This document shows positions 27,283-36,464 of a stretch of DNA of 64,000 bases, in pieces; position 1 is the first letter of the stretch, and each line of letters begins with the position of its first letter. The stretch lies in the NCBI RefSeq assembly GCF_000716675.1, contig NZ_JNXT01000006.1:1-64000 (forward strand), in the 5' to 3' direction. Source of the stretch: Streptomyces alboflavus. Its GTDB lineage: Bacteria; Actinomycetota; Actinomycetes; Streptomycetales; Streptomycetaceae. A program made the translations under genes and the position numbers. The notes beneath the pieces are model-generated. The model ran no database searches. It saw only the letters and a program-made list of their open reading frames with translations, and had not been told where the DNA came from.

Positions 27283-29445
27283 GTGCCGCAGATCGCGATC
27301 ACCAACACCTTCTGGGAAGGCGTGGACCGGCTCGACAAGCCGTCCCGCGCCCGCGTCTACAAGGCGATGGGGAAGTTCCAGCAGCTGACGATGCACCAGT
27401 TGCACGCGGACAAGGGCCTGCACCTGGAGTCCGTGGTCGGCTCCCGTGATCCGCGTATGCGCACCATCCGGGTCGACGACGGACAGCGCATCGTGCTGCT
27501 CGCGCCCGACGACGGCAGTGACGTGTTCGTCTTCGTCCATGTCGTCTCCCACGACAAGGCGTACTCCTGGGCCAAGCGCCGGCTGTACTCGGTCAACGCG
27601 GTCACACGCTGTCTCGAAGTGCGTGACCTGACCGCCATGGAGCAGATCACCCCGCTCTTCGCCCAGGAGGCCGAGGCCGCGCCGGAGCTCCTGTTCGCCC
27701 GGTGGTCGGACGCTGTGCTGCGCCACCTCGGCGTCGACGACGTCACATTGCGCGCCGCTCGCGTCATCACTGGCAAGGCGCAGTTGGAAGCCTTCGGGTC
27801 GCTGATGCCGGAGGACCAGTTCGAGGCGCTGTGGCTGCTCGCGGAAGGGTTCGAGCCCGAGGACATCTACCGTGACCTCGTCGCGGCGCGGCAGACGGCA
27901 GCCGTCGAGGAGGCCGAGGGTAAGCAGGGCGAGCTGGCCGCCGCTGTCAGCCGTACGCGCAGTCGGATCGCCCTGGTCACCGGGCCCGAGGAGCTCGCCG
28001 ACATCCTCGCCAAGCCCTTCGACGCATGGCGGATCTTCCTGCATCCCACTCAGCGGAGGGTCGCCTACCGTCCTGCGTACACGGGCCCCGCCCAGATCAC
28101 CGGCGGCCCCGGCACCGGCAAGACCGTGGTCGCCCTGCACCGCGTCAATCACCTGCTCGAACGCTCACCCGACACCCGTGTCCTGCTCACCACGTACACC
28201 GGCGCGCTCGCCCGCTCGCTGCGCTCCGGGCTCGCCCTGCTCCTCGACCACGACCAGGCGCTCCTCGACCGGGTCACCGTCACCACGGTCGACTCCATCG
28301 CCCACCGCACCGTGCGCGAGCTGCACGGGAACCCGGGGGACGTCCTCGGCGACAAGGACGAGCGGCAGCGCTGGAAGCGTCTGGCCCGCCGACTCGAACT
28401 GCCGTGGACCGATGCCTTCCTGGCCCAGGAGTATCGGCACGTGCTGCTCGCCCAGGACCTGCGCACCTGGGAGGAGTACGAGAAGTGCCTGCGGCGTGGA
28501 CGCGGCAGCAAGCTGGCGGCCGGGCAGCGTCCGCGGCTGTGGCAGGCGATGGCCCGGTTCGAGGAGGAACTCGCCCGCGACCGCGCCTGCACCTGGCTGC
28601 AGCTGTGCGCCAGAGCCGCCCGGCTGCTGGAGGACAGGCCGGGCGACGGCCTCCGTTACGACCATGTGGTGGTGGACGAGGCGCAGGACCTGCACCCCGC
28701 CCAGTGGCGGCTGCTGCGGGCGCTGGTGCCCGAAGGGCCCGACGACCTGTTCCTCACCGGCGACCCGCACCAGCGGATCTACGACTCCCGGGTCTCGCTG
28801 CGCTCCCTGGGCATCTCCATCGCGGGACGGGGCGCGCGACTGCGTCTCAACTACCGCTCCACGGAGGAGATCCTGCGCTGGTCGCGGGCGCTGCTCGACG
28901 GGGAGTCGGTGGCGGACCTGACCGGTGACGCCGCGGATTCGCTCTCTGGGTACCGGTCCCTGCTGCACGGGGAGCGGCCCGTGTGCGAGGGGCACGGCAC
29001 GGAAGCGGCCGAGGCCGACGCCGTCGTGCGCACCGTGAGCGCGTGGGTGGCGGCCGGCGTCGCGCCGTCCGAGATCGCGGTCTGCGCCCGGTTCCACACA
29101 CAGACCGCGATGATCAGTGACCGGCTCACCCGGGCCGGGCTGCCCGTGGTGCGGGTCAAGGACGGGCAGTCCGATGACGCGGCCGGGGTGCGGGTGTCGA
29201 GCCTGCACAGCTTGAAGGGTCTTGAGTTCCGCTGCGTGGCCGTGGCAGGGGTGACCGCGTCGGCGTTCCCGTTCGCGGCGGCGGTGACACCCGCCGACGT
29301 CGACCCGTTGCAGAACGCGACCGATCTCGCGGCCGAACGGTGCCTGCTGTTCGTCGCGAGCACTCGGGCGAGAGAGGCGCTCTACATGTCGTACAGCGGA
29401 CGGCCGAGCGATTTCCTCGACGGGGTGAGGCGGCAGGAAGAGTGA
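27283..29445 (+). CDS. UvrD/Rep-like SF1 helicase with N-terminal toxin-like domain
   Basis: 720 aa. The N-terminal ~100 residues (NTFWEGVDRLDKPSRARVYK, with MRTIRVDDGQRIVLL and HDKAYSWAKRR) have the pattern of a RelE/ParE-fold domain. An SF1 core follows: Walker A GGPGTGKTVVALHR near 277, motif II VVVDEAQDLHPAQW near 465, LTGDPHQRIYDSR, SLHSLKGLEFRCVAV and LFVASTRAREALY. GTG 27283 has AGGAG upstream. It is divergent from the RAMA/ABC-3C operon. It may unwind foreign DNA and, through the N-terminal domain, cleave or bind mRNA; that is inference. No separate nuclease domain is visible. Confidence 0.85.
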   Translation: MPQIAITNTFWEGVDRLDKPSRARVYKAMGKFQQLTMHQLHADKGLHLESVVGSRDPRMRTIRVDDGQRIVLLAPDDGSDVFVFVHVVSHDKAYSWAKRRLYSVNAVTRCLEVRDLTAMEQITPLFAQEAEAAPELLFARWSDAVLRHLGVDDVTLRAARVITGKAQLEAFGSLMPEDQFEALWLLAEGFEPEDIYRDLVAARQTAAVEEAEGKQGELAAAVSRTRSRIALVTGPEELADILAKPFDAWRIFLHPTQRRVAYRPAYTGPAQITGGPGTGKTVVALHRVNHLLERSPDTRVLLTTYTGALARSLRSGLALLLDHDQALLDRVTVTTVDSIAHRTVRELHGNPGDVLGDKDERQRWKRLARRLELPWTDAFLAQEYRHVLLAQDLRTWEEYEKCLRRGRGSKLAAGQRPRLWQAMARFEEELARDRACTWLQLCARAARLLEDRPGDGLRYDHVVVDEAQDLHPAQWRLLRALVPEGPDDLFLTGDPHQRIYDSRVSLRSLGISIAGRGARLRLNYRSTEEILRWSRALLDGESVADLTGDAADSLSGYRSLLHGERPVCEGHGTEAAEADAVVRTVSAWVAAGVAPSEIAVCARFHTQTAMISDRLTRAGLPVVRVKDGQSDDAAGVRVSSLHSLKGLEFRCVAVAGVTASAFPFAAAVTPADVDPLQNATDLAAERCLLFVASTRAREALYMSYSGRPSDFLDGVRRQEE

Positions 29446-29456
29446 CGCTCTGTGCC

Positions 29457-29473
29457 CTGTGAACACTGTCAAT
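29457..29473 (-). promoter_or_regulatory. Island-shared motif, copy 3 (inverted)
   Basis: The minus strand reads ATTGACAGTGTTCACAG, 15/17 identical to the copy at 9626-9642. It lies 12 bp after the helicase stop and 115 bp before the methylase start, ahead of TAGTAGTCT at ~29489-29497, which could serve as a -10 region for the methylase. Confidence 0.55.
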
Positions 29474-29587
29474 GCTTATCGTGGGCGTAGTAGTCTGCGG
29501 GACGCGCGGGAGGGGAAAAGTGGCTCGATCACGCGCCTTTAGGCGGGGGAGCATCCGCATGTATTGAGAAACATCCAGGGAGTTCAG

Positions 29588-31609
29588 ATGTCCACGCCGC
29601 GTGCCGTACCCGTGTCCCTGGCGGAAATCGCTCGTCTCGCGGGCGTCGGGCGGGCCGCTGTCAGCAACTGGCGGCGGCGTCATCCGTCGTTCCCCGCCCG
29701 GATCGCCGGCACGGACGTCAATCCCCAGTTCTCGCTCACCGACATCGAGAACTGGCTGCGCGAGAACAAAAAGCTCAAGAAGTCCGCCGAGCGTGAATGG
29801 CTCTGGCCCCGCTTCGAGGCGCTCGGCGGACGGGACGAGACGGGGGCGGCGATCGCCGAGGTGGGTAGACGGCTCGCCGGACGGTACGGGGCAGGGCAGC
29901 CCGCGTACCCGAAAGAGACGGCGGCCCTGATCGAACGGGCCGTGGACCTCGGGCGACGCGAAGGAGGCCCGGAGACCTTCGCCTTCCTGCTGCGCCGCTG
30001 GCTCGACGTCCACGTACGCCAGATCGCCACGACCCCTGAGCCGCTCGCCGCGCTCATGGCGGACATCGCCACCCACGTGGCGGCCGTCGACGGCGGCCTG
30101 ACGGCGATGGACCCCGCCTGCGGAACCGGCCACCTCCTGATGGCCGTGACCGAGACGGCCACGAGGGCGGGCGGAGGAGCGCTCACTCTGCTCGGTGGCG
30201 ACCGTGACCCCGTACTCGCAGCACTCGCCGAAGCCCGCCTGACCCTCGCCGGGGAGGTGCCGCAGAGGGAGCCCGCACGCATCGACGTACGCGGCGGGGA
30301 CTCGCTGCGCGACGACCCGTTCGCCGACGCGCCCGCCGACATCGTGCTGTGCAACCCGCCGTTCAACGAACGGGACTGGGGATACGAGGAACTGGCCACG
30401 GACACCCGCTGGAGCCACGGCCTGCCGCCGCGTACCGAACCCGAACTCGCCTGGGTCCAGCACTGCCTGGCCGGTCTGCGGCCCGGAGGCGCGGCCGTGC
30501 TGCTGCTGCCCCCCGCCGTGGCGGCGCGCAAGGCAGGACGGCGCATCCGCGGGTCCCTGCTGCGCACCGGCCAGCTGAAGGCCGTCGTGGCGCTGCCACC
30601 GGGGTGCGCCGCGCCGCACAGCGTCTCCCTGCACCTGTGGGTGCTACGAGCGCCCGCGGCAGGTGAGGAGCCACCCGTGGGCGGTCACCTCCTGGTGGCC
30701 GACGGAGTGTCCCGTTTCCCCCGGGACCCGGGCCGTGAATGGGCCCCCGACTGGGCGGCGATCGGTGACTTCCTGCGCGAGGCCGTGGAGGGGACGGACC
30801 CGGCCGAGGGATCTGCCCATGCGCGGCGCGTACCCGTCATCGAGCTGCTCGACGACGAGGTCGACCTCACGCCGGGACGCCACATCACCCCGTCCCCGGC
30901 GGACAGTGCACCCCGACTGGCCGCGTCCTGGCGGGAGTTCACGGACCTCACCGCCAGTATGACCAAGTCCGCCCGGCTGCTCGCGGCGCTCGAACTCGCC
31001 TCCGCCACACAGGACACGCCCACGGCCACCACCGTCGCCGAACTGGCGCGGGCGGGGGCGCTCACCCTGCGCGGCGGCCAACAGCCGCCGGAGGCAGCGG
31101 TCCGCACCGGGACGCCGTCCACCGAGGACATCCCGCTGCTGACGGTTCCCGACCTTCTGTCGGGCGGCGCACCCAGGGGACACCTCGCCGCCGACGACCC
31201 GGCGGTGCGCGACGCCGTGGTCGCCGAACCCGGAGACATCGTCGTGGTGGGAGTGGCGCGGGCCTTCTCCGCCTGGGTCCACGAAGGAGCACCCACCGCC
31301 CTGGGTGCGCAACTGCACGCTGTGCGGGTGCAGCCAGAGCAGCTGGATGCCTGGTTCCTCGCCGGTTCGCTGCGCGCCCCTGCCAACGTCCGCCAGGCCG
31401 GGACCCACGCGACGAGCTCCTCCCGCATCGACGTTCGCCGCCTCCAGGTCCGCCAGGTGCCGCTGCGTGAACAGCGGCGCTACGGCGAGGCGTTCCGTGA
31501 ACTCGCCGCCTTCGAACAGCTGGCGCGGCGCACCGCCGAGCTCGGCGGCGACCTCGTCCACGACCTCGGTGACGAACTGGCGGCCGGGCGGCTGGCGGGC
31601 GGGGCGTAG
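29588..31609 (+). CDS. N6-adenine DNA methylase with HTH and HsdS-like tail
   Basis: 673 aa. An N-terminal MerR/Xre-like HTH (VSLAEIARLAGVGRAAVSNW) precedes a type I HsdM-like core with motif I DPACGTGHLLMA near 176 and motif IV NPPFNERDWGYEE near 256. The C-terminal ~200 residues (EPGDIVVVGVARAFSAWVHE, then LDAWFLAGSLRAPANVRQAG) resemble a type I specificity domain, so the protein may choose its own target. ATG 29588 has AGGGAG 8 nt upstream. No HsdR-like translocase is linked, so it may act as an orphan, protect against the nearby nucleases or regulate genes through its HTH. Confidence 0.85.
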   Translation: MSTPRAVPVSLAEIARLAGVGRAAVSNWRRRHPSFPARIAGTDVNPQFSLTDIENWLRENKKLKKSAEREWLWPRFEALGGRDETGAAIAEVGRRLAGRYGAGQPAYPKETAALIERAVDLGRREGGPETFAFLLRRWLDVHVRQIATTPEPLAALMADIATHVAAVDGGLTAMDPACGTGHLLMAVTETATRAGGGALTLLGGDRDPVLAALAEARLTLAGEVPQREPARIDVRGGDSLRDDPFADAPADIVLCNPPFNERDWGYEELATDTRWSHGLPPRTEPELAWVQHCLAGLRPGGAAVLLLPPAVAARKAGRRIRGSLLRTGQLKAVVALPPGCAAPHSVSLHLWVLRAPAAGEEPPVGGHLLVADGVSRFPRDPGREWAPDWAAIGDFLREAVEGTDPAEGSAHARRVPVIELLDDEVDLTPGRHITPSPADSAPRLAASWREFTDLTASMTKSARLLAALELASATQDTPTATTVAELARAGALTLRGGQQPPEAAVRTGTPSTEDIPLLTVPDLLSGGAPRGHLAADDPAVRDAVVAEPGDIVVVGVARAFSAWVHEGAPTALGAQLHAVRVQPEQLDAWFLAGSLRAPANVRQAGTHATSSSRIDVRRLQVRQVPLREQRRYGEAFRELAAFEQLARRTAELGGDLVHDLGDELAAGRLAGGA

Positions 31610-31640
31610 CGCGTCCGGCGGTGTGAGGCGGCGGAACGCG

Positions 31641-33206
31641 TCACGGTGCTTCGCCGTCCGTCCGGATTTGCGCGGTGTCATGACCGTCCGCGTCCGCGAG
31701 CCGGGCCGAGAGCTGGGCGTCGACCTCACGCCGTACGGACTCGACCTGTTGGGCGTACTCGCGCGGCAGGCCCGCGGCCGTGCGGCCCGCGGCGTCGACC
31801 GTGGCGACGGCGACCTCCAATTCACCGAAGGCGAGTCGGCATTCGGCCAGCCGCAGCCGGATCACCGCGCGCTCCGCCCGCTCGGCCGGACCGTCGCCGT
31901 GCAGGAGCGCGTCGTCGATCCCCTCGTAGAGACGAGCCGCGGAGCCGAAGTCCCCGGCCAGGCGGAGCCCGTCCGCCGCTCCCCGCCACGCGCGGCGCAC
32001 CAGTGGGCGGCGCGCTCCCCACTCCCCGCGCACCCGTTCCGCCAGCGCACTCAGACGATCGGTCGCGTCACCGGGTTCGCGGGTGGCGATCTCCGACTCG
32101 GCCCGCGCACACAGCAGTTCCACCGCGTGGGCGTCCAGCCACTCCGGCTCGCCCTCCGCCAAGGACGGGACAGGGGGCGTGGCGGGAGCGCGAGGGGTGC
32201 GTACGGCCCGGTCCGCGGGCCGGCGAAGCGGCGCCGTGGCGTCGGGGTGGGTGCGCGGACGGGGCCCGGGGTCACCGGGCTGCGGACCGAGCGGTTCGAG
32301 GACCGCCAGGACCTCGTCCACGGGCGGTCGCTGTCCCGGCTGCTTGGCGAGCATGCGCAGCACGAGATCGTCGATCACCTCGGGGATGCCCGCGGCGTAC
32401 ACGCTGGGCGGCAGCGGCTCCTCGTACAGATGCCTCTCGGTCAGACCGGCATCCGCGCCGAGCGGGAACGGCGGGCGCCCGGTGAGCAGTTCGTAGAAGA
32501 CGCAGCCGAAGCAGTACACGTCCGTCCGCGCCGTGGGTTCACGCTCAAGCAGCTGCTCCGGCGCGAGATAGCCACGGGTGCCGAGGGTGGAACCGTGCGC
32601 CGTGTAACGGGTGGCGTCAGACCGCAGCGGCTTGGCGATGCCGAAGTCGATGAGGACGAGCGCCCCCTCGTCGTCGATCATGATGTTGGCCGGCTTGAGG
32701 TCCCTGTGCACGACGGGCAACGTATGTGCGCAGGCCAGTGCTCCCGCCATCTGCACGGCGACTGCGATCGCCGTCGCCAGTGGCAGCGGAGTGTGCTCGT
32801 CGAGGAAGGTGCGCAGGCTCACCCCGGTCACCAGACGCATGGCGATGTACGGCACGCCCCGGTGCGACCCGCTGCTGTACAGCTCCGTGATGCCCGGGTG
32901 GTCGAGTGTGCCCAGAAGCGTGGCCTCGCGCCGGAACCGGGCGTTCCTGACGGCGAGTTCGGCCTCCCTCTCCTCCGGGTCCAGGGCGTACAGGGCCTCG
33001 GAGTCGTGGCGCAGGAACTTCACCGCGACCTCGCGATCCGCCGAGGCCGCGCGACCTTCGGAAGTCCCGCCGCCCGGGGAGACCTCGCGGGCCCGCCAGA
33101 CGTGGGCCATCCCGCCCTTGCCGAGCGACTCCGTCAACTCGTAGCGCCCGTCGATCAGATCACCCGTGCCGGGCCTGTACATATCCGCGTACGAATCCAC
33201 GTCCAC
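31641..33206 (-). CDS. Serine/threonine protein kinase with TPR-like C-terminus
   Basis: 521 aa soluble kinase. The glycine loop GKGGMAHVW is near 30, HRDLKPANIMID near 165, DFGIA near 185, and GTRGYLAPEQL follows. The C-terminal ~160 residues (ELLCARAESEIATREPGDAT and on) are Ala/Leu/Glu-rich helical repeats, consistent with a TPR-like interaction module. It converges on the upstream methylase gene and is divergent from the pPIWI_RE operon. This is the second kinase of the island placed divergent from a nuclease/helicase operon, and both gaps hold the shared 17-nt motif. GTG 33206 was chosen; ATG 33182 is possible. Confidence 0.85.
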   Translation of the reverse strand: MDVDSYADMYRPGTGDLIDGRYELTESLGKGGMAHVWRAREVSPGGGTSEGRAASADREVAVKFLRHDSEALYALDPEEREAELAVRNARFRREATLLGTLDHPGITELYSSGSHRGVPYIAMRLVTGVSLRTFLDEHTPLPLATAIAVAVQMAGALACAHTLPVVHRDLKPANIMIDDEGALVLIDFGIAKPLRSDATRYTAHGSTLGTRGYLAPEQLLEREPTARTDVYCFGCVFYELLTGRPPFPLGADAGLTERHLYEEPLPPSVYAAGIPEVIDDLVLRMLAKQPGQRPPVDEVLAVLEPLGPQPGDPGPRPRTHPDATAPLRRPADRAVRTPRAPATPPVPSLAEGEPEWLDAHAVELLCARAESEIATREPGDATDRLSALAERVRGEWGARRPLVRRAWRGAADGLRLAGDFGSAARLYEGIDDALLHGDGPAERAERAVIRLRLAECRLAFGELEVAVATVDAAGRTAAGLPREYAQQVESVRREVDAQLSARLADADGHDTAQIRTDGEAP

Positions 33207-33282
33207 GCCGCGCCGCCCCTTCGTCCTTCCGCACCATCCGGCACAACAGACTAGCGTGAAGCGAATGATTTGCTAGATCTTC

Positions 33283-33299
33283 ATGGACTCAGTTCACAG
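33283..33299 (+). promoter_or_regulatory. Island-shared motif, copy 2
   Basis: ATGGACTCAGTTCACAG, 15/17 identical to copy 1, lies in the 197-bp region between the second kinase and the pPIWI_RE operon. A second half-site GTTCACAG follows at 33333-33340. Confidence 0.55.
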
Positions 33300-33403
33300 A
33301 TGTGTGTCATGCTGGGTCGCGTCCAGGGTGCCGTTCACAGCCTGCCAGGCCCCTTGGTCCTGGACGTCCACTTTGCCCTTGCCGCCCTGCAACGGGGGTC
33401 ACC

Positions 33404-35200
33404 ATGCAGAACCCACCGGGTGTGGCCGGAGACGGCTGGCTGATCAAGGCGAGTCCCCGGATGGCTCGGCCCGACGCCGCTGCCTGCCCCACGCACCGCC
33501 GCATCGCGATGCGGCCCCAGCTCGTGGCCGAGCCGGCTGTGCCGTTCCTGTCCACGCCGTACGAGGAGTTCGGATTCGGCCCGCTCTTCGCGGCGCTCGA
33601 TCGTGTGGAGCATGACGGCCGGTCCGTCGCGCAGGTGCGCGAGGAGCTGCGGAATACCCGCGGCCCGTTCCGAGGCAGGGGCGCACCGGTCCACCCCGTA
33701 CATCTCGCGTGGACCGCGCACGCCCTGGAGCGGTACGTCGCGGCCCGCGCCCGTGAGCAGGCCGCCGCCGCGGAAGCGGGGCTGCCGCCCACCCTGGCGG
33801 TCAAGCAGCCGTGGACGTGGCGCACCCGCCGACTGGACGCCCCCGATCCGCGCGGCGCCCGGCAGTACGAGCACACCCTGTGGGGCCGCATGTACGCCTC
33901 CGGCGACGGGACCGTGCGCGACCTCTGGCTGCCCTCGCTGGGCCGAGCCAAGACCAGCCGACCCGCCGCCGAACTCGGAGCCGTGGCACAGGTGATGGCC
34001 CATGGTGCACCCACTTCCCGGCGCAGAGCGCGGGACGAACCCCCGGCCGTGGCGACCGACACCAGCCGGCCGCCCACCCTGGTGCGCGTCTTCGACGTCG
34101 GGTGCGCCGACGGTTCGATGGAACCGCTGCTCGGTGCGCCGCCGTTGTTCGGCGAGGGGCTCGCCGAGGCAAAGGGGCGGTTCGGGAGCGACGCCGTGCC
34201 GGCGTTCCTCGCGGCCGCGACCGCGACCGGCACCAAGCCCGGCGAGAGCTGCGTCGACTGCAAGGCCATCGCCGGTTGTACGGACCTGAAGCGCACCCCG
34301 GGTCTGTGGGCAGGGCGGCCCGCGTCTGTCACGCGCAAGCGGCGTTCCGTCTCCGCCTGGGACCTGCGCCTGTATGCGGAATGCCCTGCCCAGTACCACC
34401 TGGTGAGGCGTCTGCGTCTCAACGACCTGTCCGGCGAGAACGAGGGGGCACGGCGTGGCAGGTTCGTCGACTCCCGGCTGGACGCGCTCCACGGTGAAAA
34501 GCCGGTTCGCGGCTGCCGGGACCGTGCGGCCCTCGATCCGGACGCGCTGTGGTCCGAAAGCGGTCTCGACGAGGCGTCCGCGCGTGAGGCCGCCGGAATG
34601 CTGGACGGGCACCGGCTGCTGTGCCCGCTCGACGGACTCGGCGCCGACGAGCACGTCCTCGTGCAGCATCGGGTGACGGCCTACGTTCCCGAACTCGATG
34701 TCGTCGTCCTCGCCGTACCCGATCTCGTGTACACCCATCGTGGCCGGTGGATCTGGCGCGAGACGAAGACATCCTCCCGCCCGCTGTGGGAGCGGGATTC
34801 ACTGCTGGGTACGTATCCGCAACTGGCGCTCGGCGTGCTGCTGTTGCACGCGAGGGCCGTGGGCGACGACCCGCGCCGCTCCTGGATCGAGCTGGAGCAC
34901 CTGCGCGAGGGGCGCGGGGAGAGCAGGCTCGAACGCGTCGATCCCGGGCGCGCTGAGACCGTAGATGAAGCCCGGGATGTCATCGCTTCTCTCGCCCAGC
35001 CGCTCATCGAGGACACCACGTACGAACCGAGGACCGGGCGCCACTGCCGCGGCTGCCTGGCGCGCACCTGGTGCCGTCGCGGCAGTGCACACGTCACCGA
35101 TCATCCGTCGCCGCACCGCCCCGATGCGTCCTCTGCCGCCGACGGGTCCGAGCCGAATGGCGACCTGGCGCCGCGAGGGGGTGCTGCGTCCTATGAATGA
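33404..35200 (+). CDS. RecB/Cas4-like PD-(D/E)XK nuclease of the pPIWI_RE operon
   Basis: 598 aa. The C-terminal third has a RecB-type nuclease pattern: PDLVYTHRGRWIWRETKT (D...E-x-K) near 440, then QLALGVLLL as the following helix. Cysteines CVDCKAIAGC near 283 and HCRGCLARTWC near 547 could ligate an Fe-S cluster as in Cas4/AddB. The N-terminal ~250 residues are unrecognised. The stop overlaps the next gene by 8 nt (ATGAATGA). The pPIWI_RE island as described has three genes, so this coupled fourth nuclease is an addition. It probably processes ends or guides for the PIWI complex (inference). ATG 33404 was chosen for its upstream GGGGG. Confidence 0.75.
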   Translation: MQNPPGVAGDGWLIKASPRMARPDAAACPTHRRIAMRPQLVAEPAVPFLSTPYEEFGFGPLFAALDRVEHDGRSVAQVREELRNTRGPFRGRGAPVHPVHLAWTAHALERYVAARAREQAAAAEAGLPPTLAVKQPWTWRTRRLDAPDPRGARQYEHTLWGRMYASGDGTVRDLWLPSLGRAKTSRPAAELGAVAQVMAHGAPTSRRRARDEPPAVATDTSRPPTLVRVFDVGCADGSMEPLLGAPPLFGEGLAEAKGRFGSDAVPAFLAAATATGTKPGESCVDCKAIAGCTDLKRTPGLWAGRPASVTRKRRSVSAWDLRLYAECPAQYHLVRRLRLNDLSGENEGARRGRFVDSRLDALHGEKPVRGCRDRAALDPDALWSESGLDEASAREAAGMLDGHRLLCPLDGLGADEHVLVQHRVTAYVPELDVVVLAVPDLVYTHRGRWIWRETKTSSRPLWERDSLLGTYPQLALGVLLLHARAVGDDPRRSWIELEHLREGRGESRLERVDPGRAETVDEARDVIASLAQPLIEDTTYEPRTGRHCRGCLARTWCRRGSAHVTDHPSPHRPDASSAADGSEPNGDLAPRGGAASYE

Positions 35201-36464
35201 CCAAAGGGCGGCCACGGACTGGATGTTCAACCGGGATGTCGTTCTGCTGAAGGACGTGGCCACCGCCGTCCTGCACCTGGCGTCCGTCGACGACCTCGAC
35301 GCCTTCGCCCTGCCCTATCCGGCCGCCGCACAGCGCGCCCTGGATGCCCTGACCCTCCAGTGCCTGCGCAACGGGGCCACGCCGCCGGCCGGCGTGCCCG
35401 AGATGGTCCGCTGGGCCCGCGCCCGGCCGCTCAGCAGCTGGCCTCTCGACCAGCTGCCCGCCGACCTGTTCGACGCTGCGGACCGACTGATCGACGAGGG
35501 CTCGGGAGAACCCTCCCAGCTCTGCCACGAACTCGCCGTGCGCGGACACGGCGACAGCACCGGGCGACAGTACGACCGCATGGTCATCCATGAGGCCCTG
35601 CGGGTCTGCCGCGCGACGTCCGCGCCCGAGTCGTACACGGCCTTCCGCCGCCTCCTGATCACCCGGCCCGTGCTCACGGAGGACGACTGGGCCGAGATCG
35701 CCTGCGACCTCTTCCTCGACCCGGTCCGGTTCCTCGTCGAGGAGATCTACGCTCCCGTCCCCGCCGGTTTCCGGCGCGACGGTTCGTACCTGTGCTGCCA
35801 CCGCTGCCTGACCCTGCTGCACCCGGTGTCCGCCACCGACTGGTGGTGCGAGCGCGACCAGTGCCGCCACCAGGGCCCCGCGCCGCACGGCCGGACACTC
35901 GTGGCGGCGGAGACCGGCGAACTGCGCCAACTGCGCAAACCCTTGCGGCTGTTCGTCACCGGGCCCGGACAGGCCGAGACCTCCCTGGAGGGCGAGCTGC
36001 GGGCGCTGGGGCTCACCGTCGAGATGTGGCCCAACTTCGACTCGTACGACGTGCGGGTCATCTTCCCCGACGGTCATGTGTGGGCCGTGGACGTCAAGGA
36101 CTGGGCGCATCCCGCCTTCCTCGGCCGCAGCGCGACCGCGGTGCGGGCCGAACCGCCCTACGACGAGGCGTGCTGGGTCGTCCCGGAATTCAGGGTCCGC
36201 GCACGCCGCGACTATCTCGACAGCTACGCCAAGGAGCGGCGCGCTGAGGCGGACGGGCTTCGGCTTCTGACGGATCGTCAACTCGTGTGGGCTGCCCGGC
36301 TGCGACTGGCCGGTGACCGAGGACCGGACGCCTTCATCGCTCCGCCGCGCGCCGAAGCGGACGAACCGCCGTGCCCCGGCCGAGGGGTCGCTGGACACCG
36401 CCCCATGGACACCACGACCCCGGCCGAGGGCGCCGGGCGGGAGGACGGAGTGGACGATGCGTGA
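35193..36464 (+). CDS. pPIWI_RE-associated restriction endonuclease
   Basis: 423 aa. A helical N-terminal region (~residues 1-190) precedes a zinc-finger-like set (YLCCHRCLTLLHP, then WWCERDQC) near 198-225. The REase core follows: SLEGELRALGLTVEMWPNFD, then a PD-(D/E)XK motif at ~285-304 with YDVRVIFPDG and WAVDVKDW. This matches the REase component of the pPIWI_RE three-gene island, proposed to cut DNA at sites found by the PIWI protein. ATG 35193 and TGA 36464 each overlap the neighbouring gene by 8 nt, so three proteins are translated in tandem. Confidence 0.85.
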   Translation: MNDQRAATDWMFNRDVVLLKDVATAVLHLASVDDLDAFALPYPAAAQRALDALTLQCLRNGATPPAGVPEMVRWARARPLSSWPLDQLPADLFDAADRLIDEGSGEPSQLCHELAVRGHGDSTGRQYDRMVIHEALRVCRATSAPESYTAFRRLLITRPVLTEDDWAEIACDLFLDPVRFLVEEIYAPVPAGFRRDGSYLCCHRCLTLLHPVSATDWWCERDQCRHQGPAPHGRTLVAAETGELRQLRKPLRLFVTGPGQAETSLEGELRALGLTVEMWPNFDSYDVRVIFPDGHVWAVDVKDWAHPAFLGRSATAVRAEPPYDEACWVVPEFRVRARRDYLDSYAKERRAEADGLRLLTDRQLVWAARLRLAGDRGPDAFIAPPRAEADEPPCPGRGVAGHRPMDTTTPAEGAGREDGVDDA

